A stretch of 64,000 bases of DNA from the NCBI GenBank assembly GCA_023212695.1, contig JALCCG010000036.1:50783-114782 (forward strand), read 5' to 3'. The notes under the pieces are model-generated. The model saw nothing but the letters and a program-made list of their open reading frames with translations. It was not told the DNA's origin and did no database searches. Below, one piece after another: positions 10,110-19,860 of this stretch. This stretch comes from Sporisorium sorghi (Eukaryota; Basidiomycota; Ustilaginomycetes; Ustilaginales; Ustilaginaceae). A program made the translations under genes and the position numbers. Every line of letters begins with the position of its first letter. Positions within the stretch are counted from its first letter, which is position 1.

Positions 10110-11135
10110 GTGACCTATGTGGCTAGCGAAGACCGCTATGAAGGAATGAAATATAACCGTGTGGGGCGTTCCGGGCTGAAACTTCCGGCAATCTCCCTTG
10201 GATTATGGCATAATTTCGGTGGTATCGACACGTATGAAAACGGGCGGAGCATGGTTACGCGTTCCTTCGATCTGGGCATTACCCACTTCGATCTGGCGAA
10301 CAATTATGGACCGCCTGCAGGATCTGCCGAAGAGACATTTGGCAAAATTCTCTCCCGTGACCTCAAAGCCTACCGCGATGAAATCGTTGTTTCATCCAAA
10401 GCGGGTTATTACATGTGGCCTGGGCCATACGGGGACCATGGTTCACGTAAATATCTGGTGTCAAGTCTCGATCAGAGTCTGAAGCGGATGGGCCTGGATT
10501 ACGTCGATATTTTCTATCATCATCGGATGGATCCGGAAACGCCGCTTGAAGAAACCATGGTCGCCTTGGATCATCTGGTACGTTCCGGCAAGGCGCTTTA
10601 TGTTGGGGTGTCCAACTATTCGCCGGAGAAGACGCGGGAAGCGATCTCCATTCTGAAAAGCCTGGGCACTCCGCTGCTTATTCACCAGCCGAGTTATTCC
10701 ATGCTGGACCGCTGGGTGGAGAACGGTTTGCTCGATGTTCTGGACGAGAATGGTGTGGGAAGCATCGCGTTTACGCCGCTTGCCCAAGGACTCTTGACCA
10801 ATAAATACCTGAACGGCGTACCTGGCGATTCGCGTGCGGCAAGCGCGTCCGTGTTCTTGAACGAAAGCAACATCACGCCTGAGGTGCTGCGCAAGATCAG
10901 GGCGCTGAACCAGATCGCGCAAGCGAGGAACCAAAGTCTTGCCCAATTTGCCCTAGCGTGGGTGCTTCGGGGCGGCAGAGTGACATCTGCCCTCATCGGA
11001 GCGAGCAAGGTAAGCCAGATCGAAGACAATGTGGCTGCCTTGAACAATCTGGAGTTCTCGAAGGAAGAGCTGGATCGCATTGAAGCGATTCTGAGGACGG
11101 AGAACGGATCAACTGCAGAGGGCCAGAATAATTGA
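10110..11135 (+). CDS. gpr: Aldo/keto reductase, YghZ-type L-glyceraldehyde 3-phosphate reductase
   Basis: NADPH-dependent aldo/keto reductase of 341 residues. It follows E. coli YghZ (Gpr) closely through LPAISLGLWHNFG, GITHFDLANNYGPPAGSAEE, SRKYLVSSLDQSLKRMGLDY and LLIHQPSYSMLDRWV. That enzyme reduces L-glyceraldehyde 3-phosphate and methylglyoxal, so a detoxifying role is likely. The tetrad can be read as Asp (FDLANNY), Tyr, Lys (SSKAGYY) and His (YHHRM). The GTG at 10110 is chosen because the residues after it align with the YghZ N-terminus and AGGGA lies upstream; an ATG at 10062 would add 16 residues lacking family similarity. It is followed by its own terminator. Confidence 0.9.
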   Translation: MTYVASEDRYEGMKYNRVGRSGLKLPAISLGLWHNFGGIDTYENGRSMVTRSFDLGITHFDLANNYGPPAGSAEETFGKILSRDLKAYRDEIVVSSKAGYYMWPGPYGDHGSRKYLVSSLDQSLKRMGLDYVDIFYHHRMDPETPLEETMVALDHLVRSGKALYVGVSNYSPEKTREAISILKSLGTPLLIHQPSYSMLDRWVENGLLDVLDENGVGSIAFTPLAQGLLTNKYLNGVPGDSRAASASVFLNESNITPEVLRKIRALNQIAQARNQSLAQFALAWVLRGGRVTSALIGASKVSQIEDNVAALNNLEFSKEELDRIEAILRTENGSTAEGQNN

Positions 11136-11168
11136 TGCAATAGCCAAACTAAACCTAGCGAAACGAAG

Positions 11169-11217
11169 AAGGAGCGCCTCAGGATGTATTACCCGGCCTG
11201 ATATGCGCTCCTTTTTT
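11169..11217 (+). terminator. Terminator after the aldo/keto reductase
   Basis: Outer stem AAGGAGCGC (11169-11177) with GCGCTCCTT (11205-11213), a short inner pairing, and a T run to 11216. It separates this gene from the convergent AraC-type regulator. Confidence 0.85.
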
Positions 11218-11242
11218 GGTGCAAATATGATCATGAACTCGC

Positions 11243-12115
11243 TTATGGCTCCGTTGGTGCTGCTGCGGACATGATGTCCTTCCGGTATCGTGTTGGCGAT
11301 CGGCCGACAAGGCGTTTGAATTGGCGCGAGAAATAAAGTGGGTCGGTCAGACCTACGGATGCGGAGACCTGCTCGATAGACAAATCAGGACGTTCGCGCA
11401 GCAGCCGCTTGGATTGGTCGATCCTTAATTTGAGCAGGTACGTAATCGGGGTCATGCCAGTTTCCTGCTTGAATATACGCGACAAGTAAGCGCGGTTGTA
11501 ACCCAGGCTCGCACACATCTGTTCGATGGAGACGGGGTGGGCATATTGGGAAGCCATGTAATTGATCATTTGCTTCACTGTGCGCTGAACCTGAGGCTCT
11601 GCAAGCGACAGCAGCGACGGGCGGTCGCTGCGGTTCAGGATCTCGGCCCAGATCAGATGCAGGTAACCGATGGCGGCGATGTGGGAGCTTTCTTCCCTGG
11701 ATTGAAAATGCTTCTGGATGAGAGAGACATATCCGGGAATCGGGTTGCTCGCCTCCATGAGATGCAGGACGGGCTTGTCGGGCGTGAGCCCCAGGCGATT
11801 CACTTCTTCACCGGCATGCTCTCCGTCAAAGGCGACCCACCGGTATTGCCACGGGCAACTCGCGTCAGATACATAGCTGACAATCTGACCGGGATGGATG
11901 AGAAAGCAATCGCCGGGACCCAGCTGGTACATATCGGTTTCCGTTCGAAATATGCCATATCCTGATTCGATAATATGCAGCAAGTAATGATCGTATATTT
12001 TCGGCCCCAGGGCATGCTCAGGTCTGGTCTGGCTTTCCCCCGCAAATCGGACGTGGAGCCACCCGCTGCCCTGCTGGGCAGGATTTGAGGCAACAGAATA
12101 GGTTGGTTTCATCAT
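11243..12115 (-). CDS. AraC-family transcriptional regulator (probable galactose-operon activator)
   Basis: 290-residue regulator with an N-terminal cupin-like sugar-sensing domain (about residues 25-160; note GPGDCFLIHPGQIVSY) and a C-terminal AraC/XylS double helix-turn-helix (about 185-285) with the family signature around YFSRQFKRLVGRSPTRYR. It is transcribed away from galK, 189 bases off, which suggests that it controls galKET in response to a galactoside; that is inference from position. AAAGGA precedes two adjacent ATG codons (12115 and 12112), so the start is uncertain by one residue. Confidence 0.9.
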   Translation of the reverse strand: MMKPTYSVASNPAQQGSGWLHVRFAGESQTRPEHALGPKIYDHYLLHIIESGYGIFRTETDMYQLGPGDCFLIHPGQIVSYVSDASCPWQYRWVAFDGEHAGEEVNRLGLTPDKPVLHLMEASNPIPGYVSLIQKHFQSREESSHIAAIGYLHLIWAEILNRSDRPSLLSLAEPQVQRTVKQMINYMASQYAHPVSIEQMCASLGYNRAYLSRIFKQETGMTPITYLLKLRIDQSKRLLRERPDLSIEQVSASVGLTDPLYFSRQFKRLVGRSPTRYRKDIMSAAAPTEP

Positions 12116-12207
12116 AATTTTTCCTTTAGAATAGGATTGGGAAAATAGGGGATTGAAGGTTTGTTTTGATTATATGAGTTTATTGTACCTTTTAAAGTCA
12201 CATAAAT

Positions 12208-12285
12208 CCATATGTAACACACAAGATTTCATTATCGCTAAACGAGGTTTCCATTATACTGAAGACAGTAAAACTACCATATGTA
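12208..12285 (+). promoter_or_regulatory. Candidate activator-dependent galK promoter
   Basis: A TATACT -10 box at 12255-12260 has only TTATCG 17 bases upstream (12232-12237), a poor -35 as expected where an AraC-type protein activates. A 9-bp direct repeat CCATATGTA occurs at 12208-12216 and 12277-12285, on both sides of the promoter. No experimental support; assignment is inference. Confidence 0.4.
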
Positions 12286-12304
12286 CAGGATGGAGTGATG
12301 GGCA

Positions 12305-13483
12305 GTGACTACACAACAGCTTATGCAAAGATTCATGGACAAGCACGGAGAAAGCCGGCATGAGGTTCGGATATTTAACGCACCCGGCAGGGTGAATCTG
12401 ATCGGGGAGCATCTGGACTATAACGGAGGTTACGTTCTTCCGGCAGCCTTGGAGTTTGGTACAACCTTGATTATCCGTCCGCGTGACGATAAGAAGGTAA
12501 GCTTCTCTTCAACCAATATCCCTTATGAATTAACGATCAGCCTGGACGAGGATTACCGTTACAAAAGCGATCAATGGACGGATTATCCGGTTGGAGTCAT
12601 TACGGAATTGCATAAAATAGGCTCCAATCTTAGCAGCGGGTATGACCTGCTCTACCATGGGGATATTCCTAACGGCGCGGGTCTGTCTTCCTCTGCCTCC
12701 ATCGAAGTGGTCACAGCCTACGCGCTCTTGAGCATGGAGGGCAAGGCAGCAGACACCGTGGAGATTGCGAAGCTCTCACAGAGAGTGGAGAACCTGTTCG
12801 TTGGCGTCAATTCCGGCATCATGGATCAATTTGCCGTGGCTAACGGCAAGCAGGATCATGCCATTCTGTTAATGTGCGATACCCTTGAGTATGAGCTTGT
12901 ACCGTTCCAGACGGGACCCTATAAAATCGTGATTTCCAATACCAATAAACGACGGGGGCTTGTCGACTCCAAATACAATGAACGCCGAAGTGAGTGCGAC
13001 CGTGCTTTGGAGATTTTGCAGAATGAGCTTCCTGCACTAACGTATCTCGCACAGCTGAACCCGGATCAATTCGTAACATTACAGGACAACATCCAGGATG
13101 AAACGGTCCGAAGACGCGCCCAGCACGTCGTGGAGGAAAACCAGCGCGTTCTTGATTCCGTGAAAGCATTGAAGGACGGGGATCTGGAATCGTTCGGTCA
13201 GTATATGAACCAGTCCCATGACTCCTTGCGTTATCTGTATGAAGTGACAGGCGATGAGCTGGACGCGCTCGTTGAGGAAGCCCAGCGCATTCCAGGAACG
13301 CTTGGTTCCCGGATGACGGGGGCCGGTTTCGGGGGCTGCACGGTGTCCTTGGTCCACGAGGATGCGGTGGAACGCTTCATAGCGGAAGTGGGGCAGCAGT
13401 ATGAAAGCAGAACCGGACTGAAGCCGGATTTCTATGTATGCGGCGTTGGTCAAGGTGTGCATGAAGTGAAGGAGGGCGAATAA
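12305..13483 (+). CDS. galK: Galactokinase
   Basis: Phosphorylates alpha-D-galactose to galactose 1-phosphate, the first Leloir step. The protein (392 residues, normal length) carries the galactokinase signature [15 protein letters not shown] near residue 29, the GHMP ATP-binding motif [11 protein letters not shown], the substrate loop with catalytic Asp in NSGIMDQF, and the C-terminal [11 protein letters not shown]. It starts with GTG at 12305 after GGAG. It is the first gene of galK-galE-galT; galE starts one base after its stop, so the two are translationally linked. Confidence 0.97.
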   Translation: MTTQQLMQRFMDKHGESRHEVRIFNAPGRVNLIGEHLDYNGGYVLPAALEFGTTLIIRPRDDKKVSFSSTNIPYELTISLDEDYRYKSDQWTDYPVGVITELHKIGSNLSSGYDLLYHGDIPNGAGLSSSASIEVVTAYALLSMEGKAADTVEIAKLSQRVENLFVGVNSGIMDQFAVANGKQDHAILLMCDTLEYELVPFQTGPYKIVISNTNKRRGLVDSKYNERRSECDRALEILQNELPALTYLAQLNPDQFVTLQDNIQDETVRRRAQHVVEENQRVLDSVKALKDGDLESFGQYMNQSHDSLRYLYEVTGDELDALVEEAQRIPGTLGSRMTGAGFGGCTVSLVHEDAVERFIAEVGQQYESRTGLKPDFYVCGVGQGVHEVKEGE

Positions 13484-13484
13484 T

Positions 13485-14474
13485 ATGGCGATTTTAGTAA
13501 CTGGCGGTGCAGGTTATATCGGTTCTCACACTGTGGCGGAACTGCTTGAGAAGGGAGAAGAGGTTGTTGTTATCGACAGTCTGGAGACCGGGCATCGCGA
13601 AGCGCTCCTTGGCGGAAAGCTGTATGTTGGCGATCTGCGCGACAAGACGCTGCTAAACCAGCTGTTCTCGGAGAATGATATCGATGCCGTTATCCACTTT
13701 GCTGCGTATTCGCTGGTCGGCGAGAGCATGAAGGACCCGGTGAAGTATTACGACAACAACGTATACGGAACGCTCTGTCTGCTGGAAGCGATGAATGAAG
13801 CAGGTGTACGCAAAATCGTCTTCTCCTCAACGGCTGCTACCTACGGTGAGCCTGAGAAGGTGCCGATTGAGGAAACGGACCGGACGCAGCCAACGAACGT
13901 GTACGGGGAAACCAAGCTGATGATGGAACGGATGATGTCCTGGTTTGATACCGTTCTTGGTGTAAAATATGTATCTCTTCGTTACTTCAACGCTGCCGGA
14001 TCCCATGCCAGTGGCTCCATCGGAGAGGATCACCGCCCGGAGAGCCATCTGATCCCGCTTGTGCTGCAAACCGCTTTGAAGCAGCGCCCAAGCATCTCCG
14101 TGTTTGGCGATGATTATTCTACGCCGGACGGAACATGCGTGCGTGACTATATCCATGTCAGCGATCTTGCGAACGCCCATCTGCGCGCGGTAGAGTATCT
14201 CCGCCGTGGGGAACCCAGCAATGTATTTAACCTCGGCAACGGGCTCGGTTTCTCGGTGAAGGAAGTTATTGAGACATCGAAGCGGGTGACTGGCGCTGAA
14301 ATTCCGGTTGTCATGGAGGCACGGCGTTCCGGCGACCCTGCTGTATTAGTAGCCTCTTCAGATAAAGCGCGTACCGTCCTTGGATGGACGCCATCCAAAA
14401 CGTCGCTTGAAGAGATTATCGATAGTGCATGGAAGTGGCACAGCAGTCATCCGCACGGTTACGGAGACAATTAA
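13485..14474 (+). CDS. galE: UDP-glucose 4-epimerase
   Basis: Interconverts UDP-galactose and UDP-glucose; NAD-dependent extended SDR enzyme of 329 residues. The Rossmann motif [10 protein letters not shown] is at the N-terminus, the catalytic serine lies in FSSTAATYG and the YxxxK pair in NVYGETK. The start lies directly behind galK, with GAAGGAGGG inside the galK end serving as ribosome binding site. It supplies UDP-glucose for GalT and also UDP-galactose for wall polymers, so it may be needed without galactose. Confidence 0.97.
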   Translation: MAILVTGGAGYIGSHTVAELLEKGEEVVVIDSLETGHREALLGGKLYVGDLRDKTLLNQLFSENDIDAVIHFAAYSLVGESMKDPVKYYDNNVYGTLCLLEAMNEAGVRKIVFSSTAATYGEPEKVPIEETDRTQPTNVYGETKLMMERMMSWFDTVLGVKYVSLRYFNAAGSHASGSIGEDHRPESHLIPLVLQTALKQRPSISVFGDDYSTPDGTCVRDYIHVSDLANAHLRAVEYLRRGEPSNVFNLGNGLGFSVKEVIETSKRVTGAEIPVVMEARRSGDPAVLVASSDKARTVLGWTPSKTSLEEIIDSAWKWHSSHPHGYGDN

Positions 14475-14493
14475 TCCAAGGGGGACTACGGCG

Positions 14494-16092
14494 ATGAAAT
14501 CAGTACCATCAGGAACTCCCGAATCGAAGCAATCAAAGCAGGCTCTGCATGCGATTGAAATGCTGGTGCGATTTGCCCTGCATAAAGGCCTTATCGAGGC
14601 AGCCGATGTGGATTACAGCCGCAATCTGCTGCTGGAGGACTTCGGCTTCAGCGAGCCGTATGGCGACGAAGTGAATGAGCAGATTCCGGATGGACCCCAG
14701 GCCATGCTGGACATTTTGATCGATTACGGTGCGGCGAACGGACTCATACCGGAGAACACGGATACGTACCGGGATTTGCTGGATGCCAAAATCATGGGTC
14801 GTCTTATGGCAAGGCCTTCGGAAGTGACAGCCCGGTTTCGAGCAGCCCAGCAGGAGCAGGGGATCATTGCAGCTACACAACAGTTCTATGATCTGTGCAT
14901 CGATTCCAACTACATTCGCATGGATCGGGTAGCCAAGAATGAATATTGGAGACATGCCAGCGCGTACGGCGATATTGAGATCACGATTAACCTATCCAAA
15001 CCGGAGAAAAGTCCGAAGGAAATCGCTATGGCAAAACTGCTGCCACCGCCTGTTTATCCCAAATGTCAGCTCTGCCGTGAGAATGTCGGTTATGCTGGCA
15101 GGGTCAATCATCCGGCACGGCAAAACTTGCGGATTATCCCGCTGGAGTTAAACGGGGAGCGCTGGTTCTTCCAGTATTCGCCCTATGTATACTACAACGA
15201 GCATTGCATCGTGTTCCATCATGATCATGTGCCGATGAAGCTGACCAGGGAGACGCTTGCCCGCCTCTTGAGTTTTGTGGATGCGTACCCGCATTATTTT
15301 CTCGGGTCGAATGCGGATCTCCCGATCGTGGGAGGCTCAATTCTTACGCATGATCATTTCCAAGGGGGCCGTCATTCCTTCCCGATTCAGAAAGCACCGA
15401 AGGTGGCGGGCTTCTCACATGAGGCTTATCCCGGCGTGTCCGTCAGCATCGTGAAGTGGCCGATGTCGGTTATCCGGCTGGCCTCAAGTGATCGGGGATT
15501 GCTCCTTGAATGTGCCAACAGCATCTATGAGAATTGGAAATTCTACAGTGACCCTTCGCAAGACATTGAAGCGTTCAGCGAGGTGAAGGGAGAGAAAGTC
15601 CGCCATAATACGGTTACGCCGATTGCCCGGCAAAATGACGAAGGCATCTATGAGCTGGATCTGGTGTTGCGGAACAATCGGACCAGTGAACGGCACCCCG
15701 AAGGGATTTTTCATCCTCACCGGGAGATGTTTCATATCAAGAAGGAGAATATCGGCTTGATCGAAGTTATGGGGCTGGCGATCCTGCCGGGCAGGCTCAA
15801 GGAAGAGCTGGACCAAATTGCCGAGGTTCTGGTCGGGAACGAGAAACTGTACGCGGACAGCCAGTCCCCAGACCATCCGCTTGCTGTTCACGGCGATTGG
15901 ATCGAAGAGCTGCGGGAACGGGGAGCCGCCCTGTCCGACAAGGCCGAGGCTATGGAGCTGATCCGCCAGGAAGTTGGCAAGAAGTTCACTACGATCCTGG
16001 AGCATGCCGGTGTGTACAAACAGACGGAAGACGGACAGCAGGCTTTTGAGCAATTTCTAAGCCGTATGGGATTCCAGCGTGAGAGCATGTAG
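14494..16092 (+). CDS. galT: UTP--hexose-1-phosphate uridylyltransferase (Firmicutes type)
   Basis: Exchanges UDP between UDP-glucose and galactose 1-phosphate. At 532 residues it belongs to the long Gram-positive GalT family rather than the shorter E. coli type; the probable active-site region is ILTHDHFQGGRHSFPI. Conserved stretches such as YPKCQLCRENVGYAGR and RIIPLELNGERWFFQYSPY fit this family. The ATG at 14494 has AAGGGGG 9 bases upstream; an earlier in-frame ATG inside galE (14380) has none. Third gene of the gal operon, followed by a terminator. Confidence 0.96.
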   Translation: MKSVPSGTPESKQSKQALHAIEMLVRFALHKGLIEAADVDYSRNLLLEDFGFSEPYGDEVNEQIPDGPQAMLDILIDYGAANGLIPENTDTYRDLLDAKIMGRLMARPSEVTARFRAAQQEQGIIAATQQFYDLCIDSNYIRMDRVAKNEYWRHASAYGDIEITINLSKPEKSPKEIAMAKLLPPPVYPKCQLCRENVGYAGRVNHPARQNLRIIPLELNGERWFFQYSPYVYYNEHCIVFHHDHVPMKLTRETLARLLSFVDAYPHYFLGSNADLPIVGGSILTHDHFQGGRHSFPIQKAPKVAGFSHEAYPGVSVSIVKWPMSVIRLASSDRGLLLECANSIYENWKFYSDPSQDIEAFSEVKGEKVRHNTVTPIARQNDEGIYELDLVLRNNRTSERHPEGIFHPHREMFHIKKENIGLIEVMGLAILPGRLKEELDQIAEVLVGNEKLYADSQSPDHPLAVHGDWIEELRERGAALSDKAEAMELIRQEVGKKFTTILEHAGVYKQTEDGQQAFEQFLSRMGFQRESM

Positions 16093-16135
16093 TTATCCGT
16101 GATAAAAAATATCCATTTAACTGCGTTAATAACAA

Positions 16136-16178
16136 AAACAGCCGGTCCTTTCCGCAGAGAGGAACGGCTGTTTGTTTT
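16136..16178 (+). terminator. Terminator of the gal operon
   Basis: Stem AAACAGCCG with CGGCTGTTT plus inner TCC/GGA pairing (16136-16173), followed by a T-rich stretch. Confidence 0.88.
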
Positions 16179-16258
16179 ACACAGGAGGAATGATATAAAA
16201 TGAATGAGCATGCATGATTGAATAATAGCTGCAAACACGATCGATGGAGGTAATAAAT

Positions 16259-17422
16259 ATGAGACCATTTGTATTTCATAATCCGACTCAGTTGATATTT
16301 GGCAAGGGCAAACTGAGCGCTTTAAGTAGTGAAGTGGCCAAATACGGCCAGAATGTATTGCTAGTATACGGCGGGGGCAGCATCAAGCGCAGCGGGCTGT
16401 ATGACCAGGTCATCGTGTTGCTGCAAGAAGCGAATGCTGTGGTAACAGAGCTGAGCGGAGTGGAACCGAATCCGCGTCTGTCCACGGTTCATAAGGGCGT
16501 TGAGTTGTGCCGGAAGCATAACATTGACCTCATTCTGGCTGTTGGCGGAGGAAGTGTGCTTGACTGCTCCAAGGCGATTGCCGTTGGTGCCAAATATGAC
16601 GGCGACATGTGGGATTTCGTAGAGCGCAAGGCGGCTCCGCAAGGGGCTCTTCCACTCGGGACCGTGCTTACGATGGCTGCCACGGGCTCGGAGATGAATG
16701 GCGGCTCCGTTATTACCAATGAGACGACCCAGGAGAAGATGGGCTGGGGAAGCCCGCACGCCTACCCTGCATTTTCAATTCTGGATCCTGTACATACGTT
16801 CTCCCTTCCACGGGACCAAACCGTGTATGGTGTCGTTGATATTATGTCTCACGTGCTGGAGCACTACTTCCACCAAGATACGAATACGCCGGTGCAAGAC
16901 GGATTCTGCGAAACGATACTTCGCACCATGATAGAGACAGCACCCAAGCTCGTAGAGGATCTGGAGAACTATGAGCTTCGAGAGACGACGATGTACTGTG
17001 GAACGATGGCCCTGAACGGCATGATCAATATGGGAATGGCGGGAGACTGGGCTACCCACAATATTGAGCATGCGGTATCTGCCGTATACGACATTCCGCA
17101 TGGCGGCGGCCTGGCGATACTCTTCCCGAACTGGATGAAATACAATCTTAGCGCAGATCCTCAGCGCTTCAAGTCGCTTGCTGTGAATGTGTTCGGAGTT
17201 GATCCGGCAGGAAAGACCGATGAGGAGAACGGATTGGAAGGCATTGAAGCCCTTCGCAGTTTCTGGACTTCCATCGGCGCACCTAGCACATTGGGAGCTT
17301 ACAATATCGACGATCGCGAGATCGAAGCTATGGCCGACAAAGCGATGCGTTTTGGACCGTTTGGCAATTTCCGCAAGCTGCAGCGCGAAGACGTTGTTGA
17401 AATTTATAAAATGTCGCTTTAA
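16259..17422 (+). CDS. Iron-containing alcohol dehydrogenase (butanol dehydrogenase-like)
   Basis: Group III NAD(P)H-dependent alcohol dehydrogenase of 387 residues, close in layout to BdhA/YugJ and YqhD. The cofactor motif is [15 protein letters not shown]; the metal ligands are the Asp and His of [13 protein letters not shown] and the histidines in [19 protein letters not shown]. It probably reduces short-chain or toxic aldehydes; the exact substrate is not visible. ATG at 16259 is preceded by GGAGG at 16246-16250, so an upstream ATG at 16244, which overlaps that site, is rejected. It has its own terminator and is separated from gal by another. Confidence 0.93.
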   Translation: MRPFVFHNPTQLIFGKGKLSALSSEVAKYGQNVLLVYGGGSIKRSGLYDQVIVLLQEANAVVTELSGVEPNPRLSTVHKGVELCRKHNIDLILAVGGGSVLDCSKAIAVGAKYDGDMWDFVERKAAPQGALPLGTVLTMAATGSEMNGGSVITNETTQEKMGWGSPHAYPAFSILDPVHTFSLPRDQTVYGVVDIMSHVLEHYFHQDTNTPVQDGFCETILRTMIETAPKLVEDLENYELRETTMYCGTMALNGMINMGMAGDWATHNIEHAVSAVYDIPHGGGLAILFPNWMKYNLSADPQRFKSLAVNVFGVDPAGKTDEENGLEGIEALRSFWTSIGAPSTLGAYNIDDREIEAMADKAMRFGPFGNFRKLQREDVVEIYKMSL

Positions 17423-17463
17423 TGCTCCCTGACCTGTTGCTCGCATAGCAGGGGGGACGATGC

Positions 17464-17495
17464 AAGCCTGCCGGTTCATACCGAGCAGGCTTTTT
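17464..17495 (+). terminator. Terminator after the alcohol dehydrogenase
   Basis: Stem AGCCTGC (17465-17471) with GCAGGCT (17485-17491), extra CGG/CCG pairing inside, and five T. Confidence 0.85.
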
Positions 17496-17552
17496 GTAAT
17501 GGCGTGTGGAATATAGATATGCAGAGATTTTCATACGTTTGAGGCAAATAAT

Positions 17553-17579
17553 TGAAACTTTAGCAAACATTTTGCCGTA
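17553..17579 (+). promoter_or_regulatory. Sigma-W-like promoter of the nfeD-floT operon
   Basis: TGAAAC (17553-17558) and CGTA (17576-17579) separated by 17 bases, close to the extracytoplasmic-function sigma-W pattern. B. subtilis yuaF-floT-yuaI is known to belong to the sigma-W regulon, which supports the reading. Confidence 0.7.
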
Positions 17580-17623
17580 TTACTTGTTATACACAGTAAG
17601 GAATTCCAGAGGGGGCAATCAAC

Positions 17624-18157
17624 ATGGAAGCGTTATATTGGGGCTGTCTGATCGGAGGCGTCTTATTCGCCATCGTAACCGTGGTGCTTGGTGACATACT
17701 CAGCTCGGCACTTGACGGATTGTTGGACTTTTTGTCAGTGGATTTTTTCAATCCGGTTGTAATCGCTGGGGGAATCACCGTATTTGGCGGTACCGGAATC
17801 ATGCTGATGAAATACACGAATTTGGCAGCAGGTGCCCATGTAACGCTGTCTATCCTGTCAGCTATCGTCATCTCGATTCTCGTCTACTTTGGGTATGTCA
17901 AACCGATGGAGAACAGCGAGAACTCGACAGGCTTCTCTATTAAAGAGCTGGCGGGCAGGATTGGCGTTGTAACTGTACCGCTCCCTGCAGAGGGATTTGG
18001 TGAAGTAATGGTCAAGATTGGAGCAGGCAACACCATGCACATTGCGTCCAGCTTTGATCGTCAGATCCTTCCCGCAGGTGTCCGCGTGGTAGTTATCGAC
18101 GTTGTTGATGGTGTCCTGAGAGTGTCCGAACTGGAAGAACGAAAAGGAGATGATTGA
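17624..18157 (+). CDS. NfeD-family membrane protein (YuaF-like)
   Basis: 177-residue membrane protein with about three hydrophobic segments (about residues 3-25, 45-65, 70-92) and a C-terminal soluble OB-fold domain (about 105-175; GRIGVVTVPLPAEGFGEV). Short NfeD proteins of this kind accompany flotillins and help organise membrane microdomains. The context is exact: flotillin overlaps its stop, and a sigma-W-like promoter lies upstream, as in B. subtilis yuaF (174 residues). Confidence 0.9.
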   Translation: MEALYWGCLIGGVLFAIVTVVLGDILSSALDGLLDFLSVDFFNPVVIAGGITVFGGTGIMLMKYTNLAAGAHVTLSILSAIVISILVYFGYVKPMENSENSTGFSIKELAGRIGVVTVPLPAEGFGEVMVKIGAGNTMHIASSFDRQILPAGVRVVVIDVVDGVLRVSELEERKGDD

Positions 18158-18161
18158 TTCA

Positions 18162-19697
18162 ATGCCAGAGTACTTAGTAATTCCGTCCATTGTCGTAGCC
18201 GTTATTGTTGTGTTGGGACTTGCATTCTGGGCTCGTTACAAAACGGTGAGTCCGGATGAAGCGATGATTGTAACCGGTTCATTCCTGGGGAGCAAAAATT
18301 TATCGGAGGATGAATCCGGCCGCAAAATCAAAATCGTACGCGGCGGCGGCGCTTTTATACTACCCGTATTTCAACGTTCCGAATTCGTATCGCTCTTATC
18401 CCATAAGCTGGATGTCATGACCCCTGAAGTGTACACGGAGCAGGGCGTGCCGGTGATGGCCGATGGGGTTGCCATTATTAAAGTCGGAAGCTCCATTGAA
18501 GACGTGGCGACCGCAGCCGAGCAGTTCATGGGCAAGCCGATTGAAGCGCTGAAAGGCGAAGCCCAGGAAGTGCTTGAGGGTCATCTGCGTGCCATTCTGG
18601 GTTCGATGACGGTGGAGGAAGTATACCGTAACCGCGACAAGTTTGCGCAGGAGGTTCAAGGCGTTGCGGCAAGAGATTTGAAGAAGATGGGTCTGCAGAT
18701 CGTATCCTTCACCATTAAGGACGTTCGCGATAAGCATGGATACCTGGAAGCACTAGGTAAGCCGCGGATTGCCACGGTGAAGCGGGATGCAGAGATTGCC
18801 GAAGCGGAAGCGGTTCGGGATGCGCGGATTCAGAAAGCCCGTGCGGAAGAAGAAGGACAGAAGGCTGAGGTCGTTCGCGATACCAATATCGCGGAAGCTG
18901 AGAAGGAAAGAGAACTGAAGGTCGCTTCCTTTAAGAAGGAGCAGGATACGGCGAAGGCGGAAGCCGACCAGGCATACCATATCCAGGAAGCCCGTGCCAG
19001 ACAAACAGTGGTTGAAGAGCAGATGAAGGTCGAGCTCGTCCGCAAGGAACGTGAAATCGATCTGCAGGAAAAAGAAATCATGGTCCGCGAGAAGCAGTAT
19101 GATGCGGACGTGAAGAAAAAAGCCGAAGCTGATCGCTACGCGGTGGAGCAGGCAGCCGAAGCGGATAAAGCCCGCAAGATGCGCGAAGCGGATGCCGTGC
19201 AGTACTCCATCGAGACACAGGCAAAAGCTTCTGCCGAACAGAAGCGCCTGGATGGTATGGCGGTCGCTGATGCAGAGCGTGCAAAAGGTACGGCTGAAGC
19301 TGAAGTCATTCGTCTTCGGGGTATTGCCGAAGCCGATGCCAAAGAAAAACTTGCCGAAGCGTTCCAGAAGTTCGGAGAAGCTGCGGTGCTCGACATCATT
19401 GTAAAAATGCTGCCTGAGCTTGCTGGCAAGATTGCTCAGCCAATCTCGTCCATCGATAAGCTGACGGTTGTCGATACAGGCAAAGGCGAGGGAGCGGCTC
19501 GCGTGAGCAATTATGTGACCGAGCTTATGTCTACGGCGCCTGAAATGCTGAAGAGCGTATCGGGAATTGATGTGGAAGAGCTGATCAAGGGATTGACCAA
19601 GAAACCAGCAGCTGTCCATAAGTCGGTTGCGGTCGAGCCGGAGCTGGTGCCAGTGCCGGTTCCTGTAGAAACAAGCGCAGCGAAGGAAGAATCATAA
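18162..19697 (+). CDS. floT: Flotillin
   Basis: Scaffold protein of membrane microdomains, 511 residues as in B. subtilis FloT (YuaG). An N-terminal hydrophobic anchor (about residues 5-25) is followed by an SPFH/PHB domain (to about 190) and a long coiled coil with many Glu-Ala repeats (AEIAEAEAVRDA and similar, about 200-390), then a Pro/Val-rich tail. ATG at 18162 is preferred although its spacing from AAAGGAG (18143-18149) is long; the in-frame ATG at 18150 touches the ribosome binding site. Co-transcribed with the NfeD gene; the third gene of the Bacillus operon (yuaI, an acetyltransferase) is absent. Confidence 0.95.
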   Translation: MPEYLVIPSIVVAVIVVLGLAFWARYKTVSPDEAMIVTGSFLGSKNLSEDESGRKIKIVRGGGAFILPVFQRSEFVSLLSHKLDVMTPEVYTEQGVPVMADGVAIIKVGSSIEDVATAAEQFMGKPIEALKGEAQEVLEGHLRAILGSMTVEEVYRNRDKFAQEVQGVAARDLKKMGLQIVSFTIKDVRDKHGYLEALGKPRIATVKRDAEIAEAEAVRDARIQKARAEEEGQKAEVVRDTNIAEAEKERELKVASFKKEQDTAKAEADQAYHIQEARARQTVVEEQMKVELVRKEREIDLQEKEIMVREKQYDADVKKKAEADRYAVEQAAEADKARKMREADAVQYSIETQAKASAEQKRLDGMAVADAERAKGTAEAEVIRLRGIAEADAKEKLAEAFQKFGEAAVLDIIVKMLPELAGKIAQPISSIDKLTVVDTGKGEGAARVSNYVTELMSTAPEMLKSVSGIDVEELIKGLTKKPAAVHKSVAVEPELVPVPVPVETSAAKEES

Positions 19698-19860
19698 TCG
19701 TTTAAACGCAGTTAGATGCGATTTGAATCGGGGCATGTGTGTTGACAGGCAGTGGTACAGCACCTTGAATACATTGGCAACCACAAATGATTTTGCTGTG
19801 CTCTCATATTTCTGATAAGATATCCGAGTATACGCGTTTGAATCAAAAAGAGGTGCGAAT

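Noticed and set aside
18753..19619. A 288-codon minus-strand frame opposite floT
   Set aside because: Mirror of the Glu/Ala-rich coiled coil, giving a Phe/Leu-rich shadow protein.
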